DNA from: Thermotoga sp. SG1
GTDB lineage: Bacteria > Thermotogota > Thermotogae > Thermotogales > Thermotogaceae
Length of the DNA stretch: 64,000 bases
Assembly (NCBI RefSeq): GCF_002865985.1
Contig: NZ_LNDD01000001.1
Span: 209,004 to 273,003, forward strand
Direction: 5' to 3'
Part shown: positions 45,354 to 54,213 of the stretch, one piece after another
How positions within the stretch are numbered: the first letter of the stretch is position 1
Layout of the letters: the number at the start of each line of letters is the position of its first letter
Program-made: the position numbers and the translations under genes
The notes under the pieces: model-generated
The model's input: the letters and a program-made list of their open reading frames with translations, nothing else
What the model was told of the DNA's origin: nothing
The model's database searches: none

Positions 45354-46384
45354 CTCATGCGATCACTTCGAACCAGAAGATATATGAAAAGAGGTGCCCC
45401 AAGAAAGGAAGTCACCACTCCCACGGGGAGAACCATCGGTGAAAACAGAAGACAAGCAAAGGTATCAGCCAGAAGAAGAATCAACCCTCCCAGCAGAGCG
45501 GAGAAGGGAACGAGAAATCTGTAATCTTCTCCGATGAAAATCCTAATCATATGCGGAGAGACCAAGCCCACAAACCCTATCACGCCAACAAGCGCCACCC
45601 CGACGGCGGTCATCAACGATGAAAGAAGAACCATCACCAGTCTGACCCTCTCTACTCTCACCCCGGAAGATTTCGCAACCTCGTCCCCGGCGACCATGGC
45701 GTTGATGTCCCAAGCTTTCAGAAAGAAATAAGTGGAGATCGCAATCGAAACTGCAAGGAGAAGAACATTTCCTTCCCAGGTTGCCCTTCCAAGATCTCCA
45801 AAGCTCCAGTAAACCATGGTCGCGAGTTGAAGTTCGTCTGCAAAGTACTGAACCAGCGTTGTAGCAGCGGTGAAAAGCGAACTCATGGCGATTCCCATCA
45901 GGATGACCGTCTCCGGTACTGCCTTCTTCATCTTTCCCAGGATGAAAATAACAACCGATGGTATCATCGCACCTGCGAAAGCAAAAAGAACAATAACGTA
46001 AGGGTTGCTCAGAACGATTCTTCCCGTGCTCTCCGAATAACCCGCACCTAGAATTATCGCAAGGGAAGCTCCGAACATCGATCCATGCGACACTCCCATC
46101 GTGAAAGGACTGGCAAGGGGATTTCTCAAAACCCCCTGAACAACCGCACCTGAAACGGCCAGAGAGGCACCGGTGAAAATACCGGCCAGCACTCTGGGAA
46201 GTCTTATGTTCCAGATGAGAACATGGATCTTTCTGCCGCTTTTTCCAAACAGAGCGTTCAAGACCTCACCAAAGGAAAGATCATATCCTCCATGGGAGAG
46301 TGCGTACACCATCGTGATGAAAAGAAGAACTAACAAAACCACACCGATCAAGATGTTTCTTGAGACGTACCTTCTGTAGTTCAT
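45350..46384 (-). CDS. FecCD/BtuC-family ABC permease
   Basis: Membrane permease of 344 residues with about ten hydrophobic segments, FecCD family: NIRLPRVLAGIFTGASLAVSGAVVQGVLRNPLASPFTMGVSHGS is the classic N-terminal region, and VGLVSPHMIRIFIGEDYRFLVPFSALLGG the C-terminal one. I start at the ATG at 46384, which shares its A with the true-frame stop of the binding-protein gene; a GTG one codon earlier is possible. Intact, unlike the gene before it. Confidence 0.9.
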   Translation of the reverse strand: MNYRRYVSRNILIGVVLLVLLFITMVYALSHGGYDLSFGEVLNALFGKSGRKIHVLIWNIRLPRVLAGIFTGASLAVSGAVVQGVLRNPLASPFTMGVSHGSMFGASLAIILGAGYSESTGRIVLSNPYVIVLFAFAGAMIPSVVIFILGKMKKAVPETVILMGIAMSSLFTAATTLVQYFADELQLATMVYWSFGDLGRATWEGNVLLLAVSIAISTYFFLKAWDINAMVAGDEVAKSSGVRVERVRLVMVLLSSLMTAVGVALVGVIGFVGLVSPHMIRIFIGEDYRFLVPFSALLGGLILLLADTFACLLFSPMVLPVGVVTSFLGAPLFIYLLVRSDRMR

Positions 46385-47443
46385 CACTCACCCCGAAGGA
46401 TTTTTCCCGAGGAAAGATCTATTCTTCCAAATCCTCCGAACTGTTTTGCCATCTCCTCATATACCGCCTTCCCAAGGAGAAATTCGTATATTTCGTTTGC
46501 TTTTTTTCTGGATCGATGTCTTCGAAACGTTTCGGATAGAGAATCTTCCCGATGAAATACGCGTCAGCAAGGGCCGTTCCAATGTTTGTAGTGTGGTAGT
46601 TGTACGGCAAAATACCAAAAACCTTCTTTTCTTTCACGGCATCTAGCAGTTCATAGAATTCTCTGCGCTTTCTGTAATCCTCAAGAACCATACTCAAAGC
46701 ATTTTCATCGACGAAGATGTACTCAGGGTTCCACTCCAGTAACTTTTCAAGATCGATGAACCTGTGCCCCTCTCCCAGTTCATCGGCCACGTTTCTGGCA
46801 TGAAGAGCAACAAAAGGAGGATAATGTGCCATCGTGCTTTCGATCCCATGAACTCCCTTGTAACCGATACCACCAACGTAGACGGTGGGACTTTCAATGT
46901 TTTCTGTTCTTCTCGAAAGATCCTCCTGGATCTGCTTTATGAACTCGATCACTTCACGCGCCCTTTCTTCTTTTCCAAGGATCTTACCTAAAAGTTCAAT
47001 CGAATCAAAAAGCTCTTCATCGTCGAACGTTCCCAGATCTCCATAACTGAGTACAATCACAGGTATTCCAGTCTTTTTCTGAACATCCTGAGCCGTTTTT
47101 AGGTCATGAACACAACATCCGGGCTCAGTGCCACCAGTGCTTCCATATCCGGAAGTTTTCCAGGGCCTCCAGGATCTATGCTAGGAAGTTCCTTGAGTTC
47201 TGGATGTGCCAGTATATAGGGCCTGCCAAGAGGTCTCAAACGTTCGAAATCCTCCACACCAACGACCATATCGGTGGCGTTCAAATAGACGATCAACCTG
47301 AGGGCACCGGGCCTCGCCGCTACGATTCTCTCAACTTTAGAAGGGATCTCCACCTCTCTTCCCAAAAGATCCATCACAACTCCGGAAAATCCCGAAAGAG
47401 AAACAAAGATAAGAAGCACCAGCAAAAATTTTTTAAATCTCAT
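46384..47443 (-). pseudogene. FecB/BtuF-like binding protein gene with two frameshifts
   Basis: Exported iron/cobalamin-type binding protein broken into three reading frames. Part 1 (47443-47099) has a signal peptide ([18 protein letters not shown]) and [20 protein letters not shown], and stops just after DVVFMT. The frame then shifts by -1, continuing as [24 protein letters not shown] up to about 46510. A second shift at a run of seven A restores the natural C-terminus [22 protein letters not shown], whose TGA abuts the permease ATG. Each shift is explained by one missing base (near a CC at the first site and in an A run at the second). Repairing both gives about 353 codons, normal for the family. 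Real decay and sequencing error are both possible. Confidence 0.85.
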
Positions 47444-47882
47444 CCATTTTCACCCCTTCAAACCATCCTATTCTGGCATTTTCCACACAATCGATCTTCG
47501 AGGAATATGGCTTGATATCAACGACCGGTGTTCCATCCAGGGCATCGAAACCCCTCACAAACAATCTCCTCCCATCCACTTTCAAAAGTTCCACAACGGA
47601 AAACCCTATAGGATTTGGCCTGTGAGGAGAGCGCGTGGCAAACACGCCATGTTCCTTTCTATCAAACGGGGGAAGAGCGATCAGTCTTTCCCTGTCTGCC
47701 TTGTGGAGCCAGTAGAGAACTATCAGATGAGAGCACGTGTCGATATCCTTCAGTCCCTCTTCGTACTCCGGGTACAGTTCGATGATGAAATCCTCTTTGG
47801 AAAACCTTCCCTGAAAGGGACACTCCGACACGTTTCTGTAGGGAGATCTTATCACCCCTATCGGTTTCAGGCAAAAATCCAC
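47433..47882 (-). CDS. tsaA: TsaA/TrmO-family protein (YaeB-like)
   Basis: Protein of 149 residues of the TsaA/YaeB family, whose E. coli member TrmO methylates N6-threonylcarbamoyladenosine at position 37 of tRNA-Thr. Motifs: [41 protein letters not shown] and [15 protein letters not shown]. The GTG at 47882 follows AGGAGGTGA by five bases. It overlaps the binding-protein start by 11 bases and appears to lead the metal-importer operon. A short palindrome lies upstream of its ribosome-binding site. RNA target here is inferred. Confidence 0.85.
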   Translation of the reverse strand: MDFCLKPIGVIRSPYRNVSECPFQGRFSKEDFIIELYPEYEEGLKDIDTCSHLIVLYWLHKADRERLIALPPFDRKEHGVFATRSPHRPNPIGFSVVELLKVDGRRLFVRGFDALDGTPVVDIKPYSSKIDCVENARIGWFEGVKMDEI

Positions 47883-47907
47883 GATGTCACCTCCTGTGAT
47901 GTTTTCT

Positions 47908-47924
47908 ATATCATGATATCATGA
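47908..47924. promoter_or_regulatory. palindromic operator-like site upstream of tsaA and the metal importer
   Basis: ATATCATGATAT (47908-47919) and the overlapping TCATGATATCATGA (47911-47924) are both perfect palindromes, 26-42 bases upstream of the tsaA start. Their place before a metal-importer operon suggests a repressor site; the regulator is unknown. Confidence 0.4.
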
Positions 47925-48029
47925 GACGATGGCATTTTTGGAGAAATATTGTTAAATTGCTCTATAAAATATTTTTGAGTTTTACAAGACATTACATCTT
48001 ATTTTAAAAAACACAACTTCGTAAAATTG

Positions 48030-48059
48030 TTGACGAAAAACCAATCTGTATGTTAAATT
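48030..48059 (+). promoter_or_regulatory. promoter of the histidine kinase operon
   Basis: TTGACG at 48030-48035, 18-base spacer ending in TGT, TAAATT at 48054-48059 (extended -10). 18 bases before the ATG at 48078, with GAGGAGG between. Confidence 0.55.
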
Positions 48060-48091
48060 AATCGAGGAGGGGATAACATGGACCCTTTATA

Positions 48092-49537
48092 GTGGTCGCA
48101 CTTTTTGGTATGGTGCTCATGTATTTCATCTTTCCAGCGGCGGCGAACGTGGTGATCGTCTCAACTTTGAATTTTGTTGCCCTTTTTCTTTCCTTCTTCA
48201 TTCATCACACGAGCCTGAAAAAAGACAGCTCGCAGGAACTTTTTGCTCTTTCCTGTCTTTTTTCTTCTCTTCTTTCCTTCTTCTTCCTTCGGGCCTTTCT
48301 CATGAACCCGGAAAAGTCGTGGATGTTCCTGAGCAGTTCCAAGTTTCTGGTTGCCGAAGGTTTCCTCTCCTTTCTGGTTCAAGGAAGGAAAAATTTATGC
48401 AAAATTGCGCTTTTTTCCACATTCGCATTCCTCTTTGTCCTTTCTATTTTGAAATTCGATCTGTTGCTTTATCTTGAAACCTTGTCACTTGCTCTTTTCG
48501 TTGTGGTTTTGCTCATCAAAAGATTGCCCTCCACCTTTCTCACGGTAAGTGTCTTTCTCTACTCCATCTCTTCGCTGTTCTTCTTTTTCCTCAAAGACGT
48601 CTATCCCTATCACATCACCTCCGGAAATCTTTTTTTGGTATGGCATTTTGTGAAGACATACGTGGATATTCCAAAGAAGGAAGCAGAGAAACTTTCAGAG
48701 GAAATGAACGTTCCTCCTGAAGAAATTTCCATTGCATTCAAAAACATTCAGGACTTTCTTGTCAAAATCCCTCGAATCATGTCGGAGATCATCCGGGAAA
48801 ACGATCAAAAGAATGTGAGAGAGATCTTCAACAGGTATTTTCCAGAAGATTCGCCTTCCTATCTTCTGCGTCTGAAAGGCATCTTCTCTGAATTTGTCGA
48901 AGAATACATCCTCTTTCTGGAAGAGAGGAGAAAATTCCAGGAAGTGCACCTTGTTCTCACAAAGAACCTTGCACACAACCTGAAAAATCCCGTGAACGCC
49001 ATCTATGTGAGTTCTCAACTTTTGAAACTTCGTTACCCTGAAACATCATCCATCGCCGGAAACATAGAGAAAATCTGTCAGGAGATGAACAGGGAGATAG
49101 ACAGGATACTGAGAATGTCGATCGGTGAAATGAGAACGGTCAAAAAAATCGATCTTGAAGAAGCACTGAATCCTTCACTGGAGATGGCCAAGTTGAAGGG
49201 ACTTGAGGTAGAACTCATTCTGGATTTTGAAGAACTCGAACTCGACAGAGATGCCTTTCTTGCACTGGTCACAAACCTCTTTTCGAACGCTGTGAAATAC
49301 ACTCCCTCTGGAAGGGTAACCCTCCGGGTGGAAAGAAGAAATGATAGAATCTTGTTGATCGTTTCCGATACAGGACCGGGACTGAAATCTTCGAATGGCT
49401 TTGGACTCTTCACCGTCAGGAAACTGGTGAACTATCTGAACGGAAGTATGGAGATCTCAGAAGACGGGGGCACCACTTTCAGAATAGTCCTTCCCATCAG
49501 GAGGGATAGTGATGACAGTACTGGTCGTAGAGGATGA
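48092..49537 (+). CDS. membrane sensor histidine kinase (start disrupted)
   Basis: Sensor kinase of 481 residues from GTG 48092. About six hydrophobic segments fill the first ~200 residues with no large extracellular domain. The dimerisation/phosphoacceptor helix has LAHNLKNPVNAIY (H-box), and the HATPase domain has NLFSNAVKYT (N box), DTGPGLKSSNGFGLFTVRKLV (G boxes). The natural start is probably the ATG at 48078, well spaced after GAGGAGG, but that frame meets TAG after four codons; the kinase frame begins 14 bases later, so one base appears to be missing between them. It is followed by an HD-GYP response regulator, its likely phosphorylation partner. Confidence 0.87.
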   Translation: MVALFGMVLMYFIFPAAANVVIVSTLNFVALFLSFFIHHTSLKKDSSQELFALSCLFSSLLSFFFLRAFLMNPEKSWMFLSSSKFLVAEGFLSFLVQGRKNLCKIALFSTFAFLFVLSILKFDLLLYLETLSLALFVVVLLIKRLPSTFLTVSVFLYSISSLFFFFLKDVYPYHITSGNLFLVWHFVKTYVDIPKKEAEKLSEEMNVPPEEISIAFKNIQDFLVKIPRIMSEIIRENDQKNVREIFNRYFPEDSPSYLLRLKGIFSEFVEEYILFLEERRKFQEVHLVLTKNLAHNLKNPVNAIYVSSQLLKLRYPETSSIAGNIEKICQEMNREIDRILRMSIGEMRTVKKIDLEEALNPSLEMAKLKGLEVELILDFEELELDRDAFLALVTNLFSNAVKYTPSGRVTLRVERRNDRILLIVSDTGPGLKSSNGFGLFTVRKLVNYLNGSMEISEDGGTTFRIVLPIRRDSDDSTGRRG

Positions 49538-50621
49538 TAAGATCACACGAGAGGCCGTAAGCCAGTACTTGAGACTCTCTGGTTTCAACGTCCTGGAAGC
49601 AGAAAACGGAGAGAAAGCCCTCGACTTTTCCAGAAGGATCGACGTTGCACTGGTGGATGTGAAACTTCCTGGAATGAGCGGAATAGAACTGGTGAGTGAG
49701 ATTAAGTCGAGAAATCCCTCCTGTGTGGTCTTCGTTGTAACCGCGTATGACGACACAGAGACCGTGAAAAAGAGCGTGGAGTCGGGTGCCGATGACTTCA
49801 TCAAAAAACCCGTTAACCTGGAACTTCTGAAATTGAAAATAACCCACGCCCTAAGAAACAGGGTGTTTCATCTGTACAGAAACAGTTACCTGAAATCTCT
49901 GAAGAAAAAGATTTTCCTTCTTGAAAAGACTGCAGAAGAGTTCTTCACAGAATACGAAGACTTTCTGTTTGAAGTCCTCGATATACTGAACATGCTCTCC
50001 GAATACAGGGACGCAGAAACCTACAAACACACAGAACGAGTGGGATGGCTATCAGGCAGGATAGCAGAGGAGATGGGAATGGATGAGGCCTTCGTTACGG
50101 AGATACAGTTTGCGGCACCTCTTCACGATATTGGAAAGATAGGAATTCCAGACAGGATCCTTTTGAAACCCGGCATTCTCACTCCGGAAGAGTTCGAGAT
50201 CATGAAACAACACACCACCATTGGATTCAGGATCCTCAGTCGAAGTTCTTCTCCTATCCTCCAACTTGGAGCGGAGATCGCTCTCACACATCACGAGAGG
50301 TGGAATGGATCTGGTTATCCAAAAGGATTGAAAGGAAAAGAAATCCCTGCTTCCGGTTTGATTGTAGCGGTGGCGGACAGCTTCGATGCGATGGTGTCCA
50401 GAAGGCCATACAAAAAACCAAAAACGCTGGAAGAGGCCTTTCGAGAAATAGAAGATCTATCAGGAAAGTTTTATTCTCCGGAAGTTGTAAAAGCCTTTCT
50501 GAAACTGGAAAGAGAAATAATTGATGTCTACAGGAGGGAAGAAGATGAGAATTCCACCCATGGTGGCAGGAGTTCACATAAGAGCACCCCTGGAGAAAGC
50601 ATGGAAGGTCTTCGTGAATGA
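49512..50621 (+). CDS. response regulator with HD-GYP phosphodiesterase domain
   Basis: Receiver domain (VLVVEDDKITREAVSQYLR, phosphoacceptor Asp in VALVDVKLPGMSG, FVVTAYDD, IKKPV) joined by a helical linker to an HD-GYP domain (AAPLHDIGKIGIPDRILLKPG, HHERWNGSGYPKGLKG, AVADSFDAMVS), which usually degrades cyclic di-GMP. The HD and GYP residues are intact. ATG at 49512 follows AGGAGGGATAGTG. The last ~30 residues (after DVYRREED) are low-complexity and overlap the downstream SRPBCC gene by 77 bases, so the natural stop may be lost. Confidence 0.9.
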   Translation: MTVLVVEDDKITREAVSQYLRLSGFNVLEAENGEKALDFSRRIDVALVDVKLPGMSGIELVSEIKSRNPSCVVFVVTAYDDTETVKKSVESGADDFIKKPVNLELLKLKITHALRNRVFHLYRNSYLKSLKKKIFLLEKTAEEFFTEYEDFLFEVLDILNMLSEYRDAETYKHTERVGWLSGRIAEEMGMDEAFVTEIQFAAPLHDIGKIGIPDRILLKPGILTPEEFEIMKQHTTIGFRILSRSSSPILQLGAEIALTHHERWNGSGYPKGLKGKEIPASGLIVAVADSFDAMVSRRPYKKPKTLEEAFREIEDLSGKFYSPEVVKAFLKLEREIIDVYRREEDENSTHGGRSSHKSTPGESMEGLRE

Positions 50622-50994
50622 AAACGGTTGGGATGGATGGTTTACAGATGGAATGAAGATGGAACTGAAAGAGGGGGGGAAGATTTTCTTTCGATGGGTG
50701 AGAAAGACCTTCGGAGAAGAGGTGAAGGACGAAGGAGTGATCCACAGACTCGAACCACCCCATCTCATAGAATTCTCCTGGAACTCCTACGAAGACGGCT
50801 ACAGATCAAGGGTGAAAATGGAGTTTTTCCCGTCGAGTTACAACGGAACGTGGGTCCGTGTGGAGGACCACACGATCGTGTTCACAGAAGAGGACATGAA
50901 GATAAAATTCGAGTGTGCAGTTGGCTGGGGTGAGATGCTCACCCTCGCCAAAATGTGGATAGAGTACGGAATATCAACCCTCGAGAATCCTTGA
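50545..50994 (+). CDS. SRPBCC (AHSA1-like) domain protein
   Basis: Small cytoplasmic protein of about 149 residues in the START/AHSA1 ligand-binding fold: VHIRAPLEKAWKVFVNENGWDGWFTDG, GGKIFFRWVRK, GVIHRLEPPHLIEFSW, VRVEDHTIVF and WGEMLTLAKMWIEYG. The hydrophobic cavity binds unknown small molecules, or the domain acts as an Hsp90 cochaperone in eukaryotes. I place the start at the ATG at 50545, six bases after AGGAGGG; a longer in-frame ATG eight codons upstream ignores that site. Its 3' end overlaps glmM by 21 bases. Confidence 0.75.
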   Translation: MRIPPMVAGVHIRAPLEKAWKVFVNENGWDGWFTDGMKMELKEGGKIFFRWVRKTFGEEVKDEGVIHRLEPPHLIEFSWNSYEDGYRSRVKMEFFPSSYNGTWVRVEDHTIVFTEEDMKIKFECAVGWGEMLTLAKMWIEYGISTLENP

Positions 50995-52260
50995 AAGTTC
51001 TTCAGCAATCTTTTCCACTCTGTTCCTGTCTTTTCCCTCGACGGTGATCCTTATGACAGGTTCCGTCCCGGATGGTCTCACCACGATTCTATAACCCTCG
51101 GCACTGTGCTTTTCGATCAACTCCTTCAATCTTCCATTTTCCAGAGAGGTTTTTTCTGTTCTTTTCACGTTTCTGGTGACCTGTGGAAGATCTGGTATCT
51201 CCTTTGCAAGGTCTGAGAGATTTTTCTTCAACCTTTCAACAACTCTCATCAGTTCCAGAGCGGTTATGAGACCATCTCCCGTTGTGCTTCTGTCGAGGAT
51301 TATGATGTGACCCGATCTTTCACCACCAAGATTTGCCCCTGATTTCAACATTTCCTCCAGAACGTACTTGTCTCCCACCTTCGTTCGAACAAGTCTTATT
51401 CCCCGTTTCCCCAGATACTCCTCGAGTCCCCCGTTGGTCATGACGGTTCCCACGACGACAGATTCCCTCAGCCTTCCTTCCTCCATCATTCCCTCTGCCA
51501 GTATTCCTATGATCTTATCGCCATTCACCACATTTCTTCCCTCGTCCACGGCGATCACACGGTCACCATCACCATCGAAAGAAAAACCGATTCGGCCCCT
51601 TTTCATCTCCTCTGCAAGAAACTTCGGGTGTGTGGTACCACACCCCTGGTTTATTAGAAGGCCATCCTGAGAGGTGTTGAAAACCTCAACCTCGGCACCG
51701 AGAAATTCGAACACGTCCTTCGCCGTGGTCGTCGTGGCACCGTTGGCAAGATCAAGGGAAACACTCTTTCCAGAAAGATCGAGATCTTTGAACATCTCAA
51801 GAACGGCACCGATGTACATGTCTTTTCCTTCCCTGAAAGGCCTAATCTTTCCCACAACGTAGCGTTTCTGAAACTCTCCTTCCATTCTCCTCTCTATTTC
51901 TTCCTCCATTTCGTCCGGTATCTTGTAGCCGTTCTTCATTATCTTTATACCGTTGTACTCCGGTGGATTGTGAGAAGCCGAAATGACCACACCGTAGGAC
52001 CTTGTGATCCTTGTCAGAAGTGCCACAGCGGGTGTGGGAAGGATACCACAGGAAAGAACATCAACCCCCATCGAGGTGAGTCCTGCAGCAAGAGCCGCTT
52101 CCAGAGAATCTCCAGAAACCCTTGTGTCTTTTCCTATGAGCACTTTCCCTTCTCCAACGATCTCTCCCAAGGCTTTCCCCACCTTAAACGCCAGTTCATC
52201 GGTGAGGGTATCTCCAAAAACACCCCTTATTCCGTCAGTTCCGAAGTACTTCACTTTCAC
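50974..52260 (-). CDS. glmM: GlmM, phosphoglucosamine mutase
   Basis: Converts glucosamine 6-phosphate to glucosamine 1-phosphate for UDP-GlcNAc, the substrate of MurG. The 428-residue protein has the catalytic serine in SASHNP (Ser96), GTDGIRGVFG at the N-terminus, metal loop DGDGDR, GGERSGHI, and phosphate loop RPSGTEPVIRI. Together these favour GlmM over phosphomannomutase. GTG at 52260 follows GGGGAGG. The nitrilase stop overlaps its start by four bases. Confidence 0.92.
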   Translation of the reverse strand: MKVKYFGTDGIRGVFGDTLTDELAFKVGKALGEIVGEGKVLIGKDTRVSGDSLEAALAAGLTSMGVDVLSCGILPTPAVALLTRITRSYGVVISASHNPPEYNGIKIMKNGYKIPDEMEEEIERRMEGEFQKRYVVGKIRPFREGKDMYIGAVLEMFKDLDLSGKSVSLDLANGATTTTAKDVFEFLGAEVEVFNTSQDGLLINQGCGTTHPKFLAEEMKRGRIGFSFDGDGDRVIAVDEGRNVVNGDKIIGILAEGMMEEGRLRESVVVGTVMTNGGLEEYLGKRGIRLVRTKVGDKYVLEEMLKSGANLGGERSGHIIILDRSTTGDGLITALELMRVVERLKKNLSDLAKEIPDLPQVTRNVKRTEKTSLENGRLKELIEKHSAEGYRIVVRPSGTEPVIRITVEGKDRNRVEKIAEELSRILEG

Positions 52261-53060
52261 AACCTCCCCTTTTGTAGACTGTACATGTTGACCCTGTAGT
52301 TTTTGAGGTAAGCGTGGGAGTCACCCTCTTCGTTGTATCTGTAGTGGTAAACGATGTCAGGGTCAATGTCCTCAACTATCATACCCTCATCGGTCTCCAG
52401 CTCTCTGAGGACTTTTCCGCTTGGGGCAACTATCCTTGTTCTTCCCACAAACTCCACGAATCCTTTACCACACATGGACGATGCCACAATAAAGACACCA
52501 TTTTCCACCGCCCGCGCCCTCGTTGCGATATCGTAGGTATGCCCTCTTTCCTTTCCAAAAGCAAAGGAGGAAAGAATCACCTTGCTCCCCCTGAGAGTCA
52601 GTACCCGGGCGATCTCTGGAAAGCCTATCTCGTAACAGATCAGTGTACCAAAAACCACTCCCCCGTAAGAGAAGACGAGGAAATACTCTCCCGGTTCGAA
52701 GACATCTTTTTCTCCGCGAAAAAGATGTGTCTTATCGTAGAAAAGAATCTCCCTCTTCTTTTTGAAGATCACCAGAGAGTTTCGAAGTTTTCCCAGAACG
52801 AGCCTGGGGGTGCCAACAGCGATGGCGATCTGCCCTTCTCTTGAGAGTTTCAAGAGTTTTTTTCTGGCAACTTCCTCAAAGAATCTGACACCCTTTGCCA
52901 GTGTCTTTTCATCCCACGTGTAACCACTGATCGTGAGTTCAGGGAAGACGATCACGTCCACACCGTTTGAAACAGCTTCTTCTACAAAGCGCTCTACTTT
53001 ATTCAGATTCTCCTCGAATCCCCCAATCGTCGGGAGCATCTGAACCGAGGCTACTCGCAA
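52257..53060 (-). CDS. carbon-nitrogen hydrolase (nitrilase superfamily)
   Basis: Amidase-type protein of 267 residues with the Glu-Lys-Cys triad: Glu in VFPELTISGYTW, Lys in FYDKTHLF, Cys in GTLICYEIGFPE. Substrate unknown; close families include omega-amidase and nitrilase-like deaminated-glutathione amidases. TTG start lies seven bases after AGGAAGGTG, inside the end of the radical SAM gene. Last but one gene of the holA-radical SAM-nitrilase-glmM run. Confidence 0.85.
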   Translation of the reverse strand: MRVASVQMLPTIGGFEENLNKVERFVEEAVSNGVDVIVFPELTISGYTWDEKTLAKGVRFFEEVARKKLLKLSREGQIAIAVGTPRLVLGKLRNSLVIFKKKREILFYDKTHLFRGEKDVFEPGEYFLVFSYGGVVFGTLICYEIGFPEIARVLTLRGSKVILSSFAFGKERGHTYDIATRARAVENGVFIVASSMCGKGFVEFVGRTRIVAPSGKVLRELETDEGMIVEDIDPDIVYHYRYNEEGDSHAYLKNYRVNMYSLQKGRL

Positions 53061-54213
53061 TTTCGTACACCTTCCTCGACAGTGTTTCCTGTTTCAACCA
53101 GTATCCATCCAGTATACCTTTTGAGGCAAGCCTTCCAAGGAACCTGTAGTGATCTTTCGTAAGTCTTCCAGGACCTGCCCTGAAAAGCTCCGTTCCAGGA
53201 AGCGGCATGAAGGTGTGGGCATGTATTTTCGCACCGTATCTTTCCACGATCCTTGTGATGAAGTTGAACGTCATCTCTATGTCTTCCTTCGTCTCGAACG
53301 GAAACCCGAATATGAAATCAACGTGCGGTGTGAAACCATGAAATGCGATCTTTTCTATTGCCTCTTCCACCTGTTCAACTGTGTGCCCGCGTTTTATGAT
53401 CTTCAATATTCTGTCGCTTCCACTCTGAGAACCTATAACTATCGATCGGTTTTTGACGTATTTCTTCACCACTTTCAGCACTTCATCGGTTACAGATTCG
53501 GGTCTTACCTCGGAGGGGAAGGTACCGAAGTAGATCTCTTCAACTCCCACTTTTTTGAGCCCATAAAGCAGTTCTTCGATCTTTTCGACGTTCGGTGTTA
53601 CACCGTTTCTGGAACCGTATCCGAAGGAGTTTGGTGCTATGAAACGTGCCAGTTTTCTGTTTCTTTCCACACCGAGCCTTGCGTAATGAAGGATCACATC
53701 CACGTCCCTATGTCTCACCCGTTTTCCTGCAAGGGACGGGGTCTGACAGTACGCACAGGAGAAGGGGCATCCCCTTGTGATTTCAATGGGCATGTAGATT
53801 CCCTTTGAAGGAAGAAAAGGCGGGTAGTGGTTCAGATTGACTCTCTTTGAAATCCCATCGAAGATCCTTTCTCTTTCTCCCATCAGAAACCTCAGGATGT
53901 TCTCTTCACCGTCCCCGATGAAAACATGATCGAATCCCATTCTCAAGCAGCCTTCAGGATCGGCACTTGTGTGCGGTCCCCCCGCTATGAGTGTGTAGCC
54001 TTGTTCTTTCAACTGGGAGACTTCCTCTTTCACAACCTCGAGATCAAAACTCATGAAAGAGTAGGCAACCACGGTTTCATCGGGAGGGAAGTTCTTTATT
54101 TCAGCGAATTTTACAGGTCTTGCTTCCACGTTGAGATGTCTGCTGTATATCGTGGAAAGAAGGGTGGCGATACTGTACCAGTTACTCTTCGTCTCTCTGA
54201 ACAGAATATACAT
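52999..54213 (-). CDS. radical SAM protein with N-terminal B12-binding-like domain
   Basis: Protein of 404 residues. N-terminal part (to ~110) looks like a cobalamin-binding fold (VVAYSFMSFD, TLIAGGPHTSADPEG). The radical SAM 4Fe-4S motif is RGCPFSCAYCQTPSL (C-x3-C-x2-C) near residue 155, followed by a TIM-barrel core with the GSQSGSDRILKIIKRGH and VDFIFGFPFETKEDI motifs. Similar proteins act as methylthiotransferase-like or B12-dependent methylases; no specific reaction can be assigned, and no second cluster motif (as in MiaB) is seen. Overlaps the nitrilase gene by 62 bases and holA by 32 bases. Confidence 0.83.
   Translation of the reverse strand: MYILFRETKSNWYSIATLLSTIYSRHLNVEARPVKFAEIKNFPPDETVVAYSFMSFDLEVVKEEVSQLKEQGYTLIAGGPHTSADPEGCLRMGFDHVFIGDGEENILRFLMGERERIFDGISKRVNLNHYPPFLPSKGIYMPIEITRGCPFSCAYCQTPSLAGKRVRHRDVDVILHYARLGVERNRKLARFIAPNSFGYGSRNGVTPNVEKIEELLYGLKKVGVEEIYFGTFPSEVRPESVTDEVLKVVKKYVKNRSIVIGSQSGSDRILKIIKRGHTVEQVEEAIEKIAFHGFTPHVDFIFGFPFETKEDIEMTFNFITRIVERYGAKIHAHTFMPLPGTELFRAGPGRLTKDHYRFLGRLASKGILDGYWLKQETLSRKVYEIASSLGSDAPDDWGIRGESE

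Noticed and set aside
47085..47110. Programmed -1 frameshift in the binding-protein gene
   Set aside because: No slippery heptamer lies at the shift (the A run is after the stop), and a second, independent shift follows, so decay or error is simpler.
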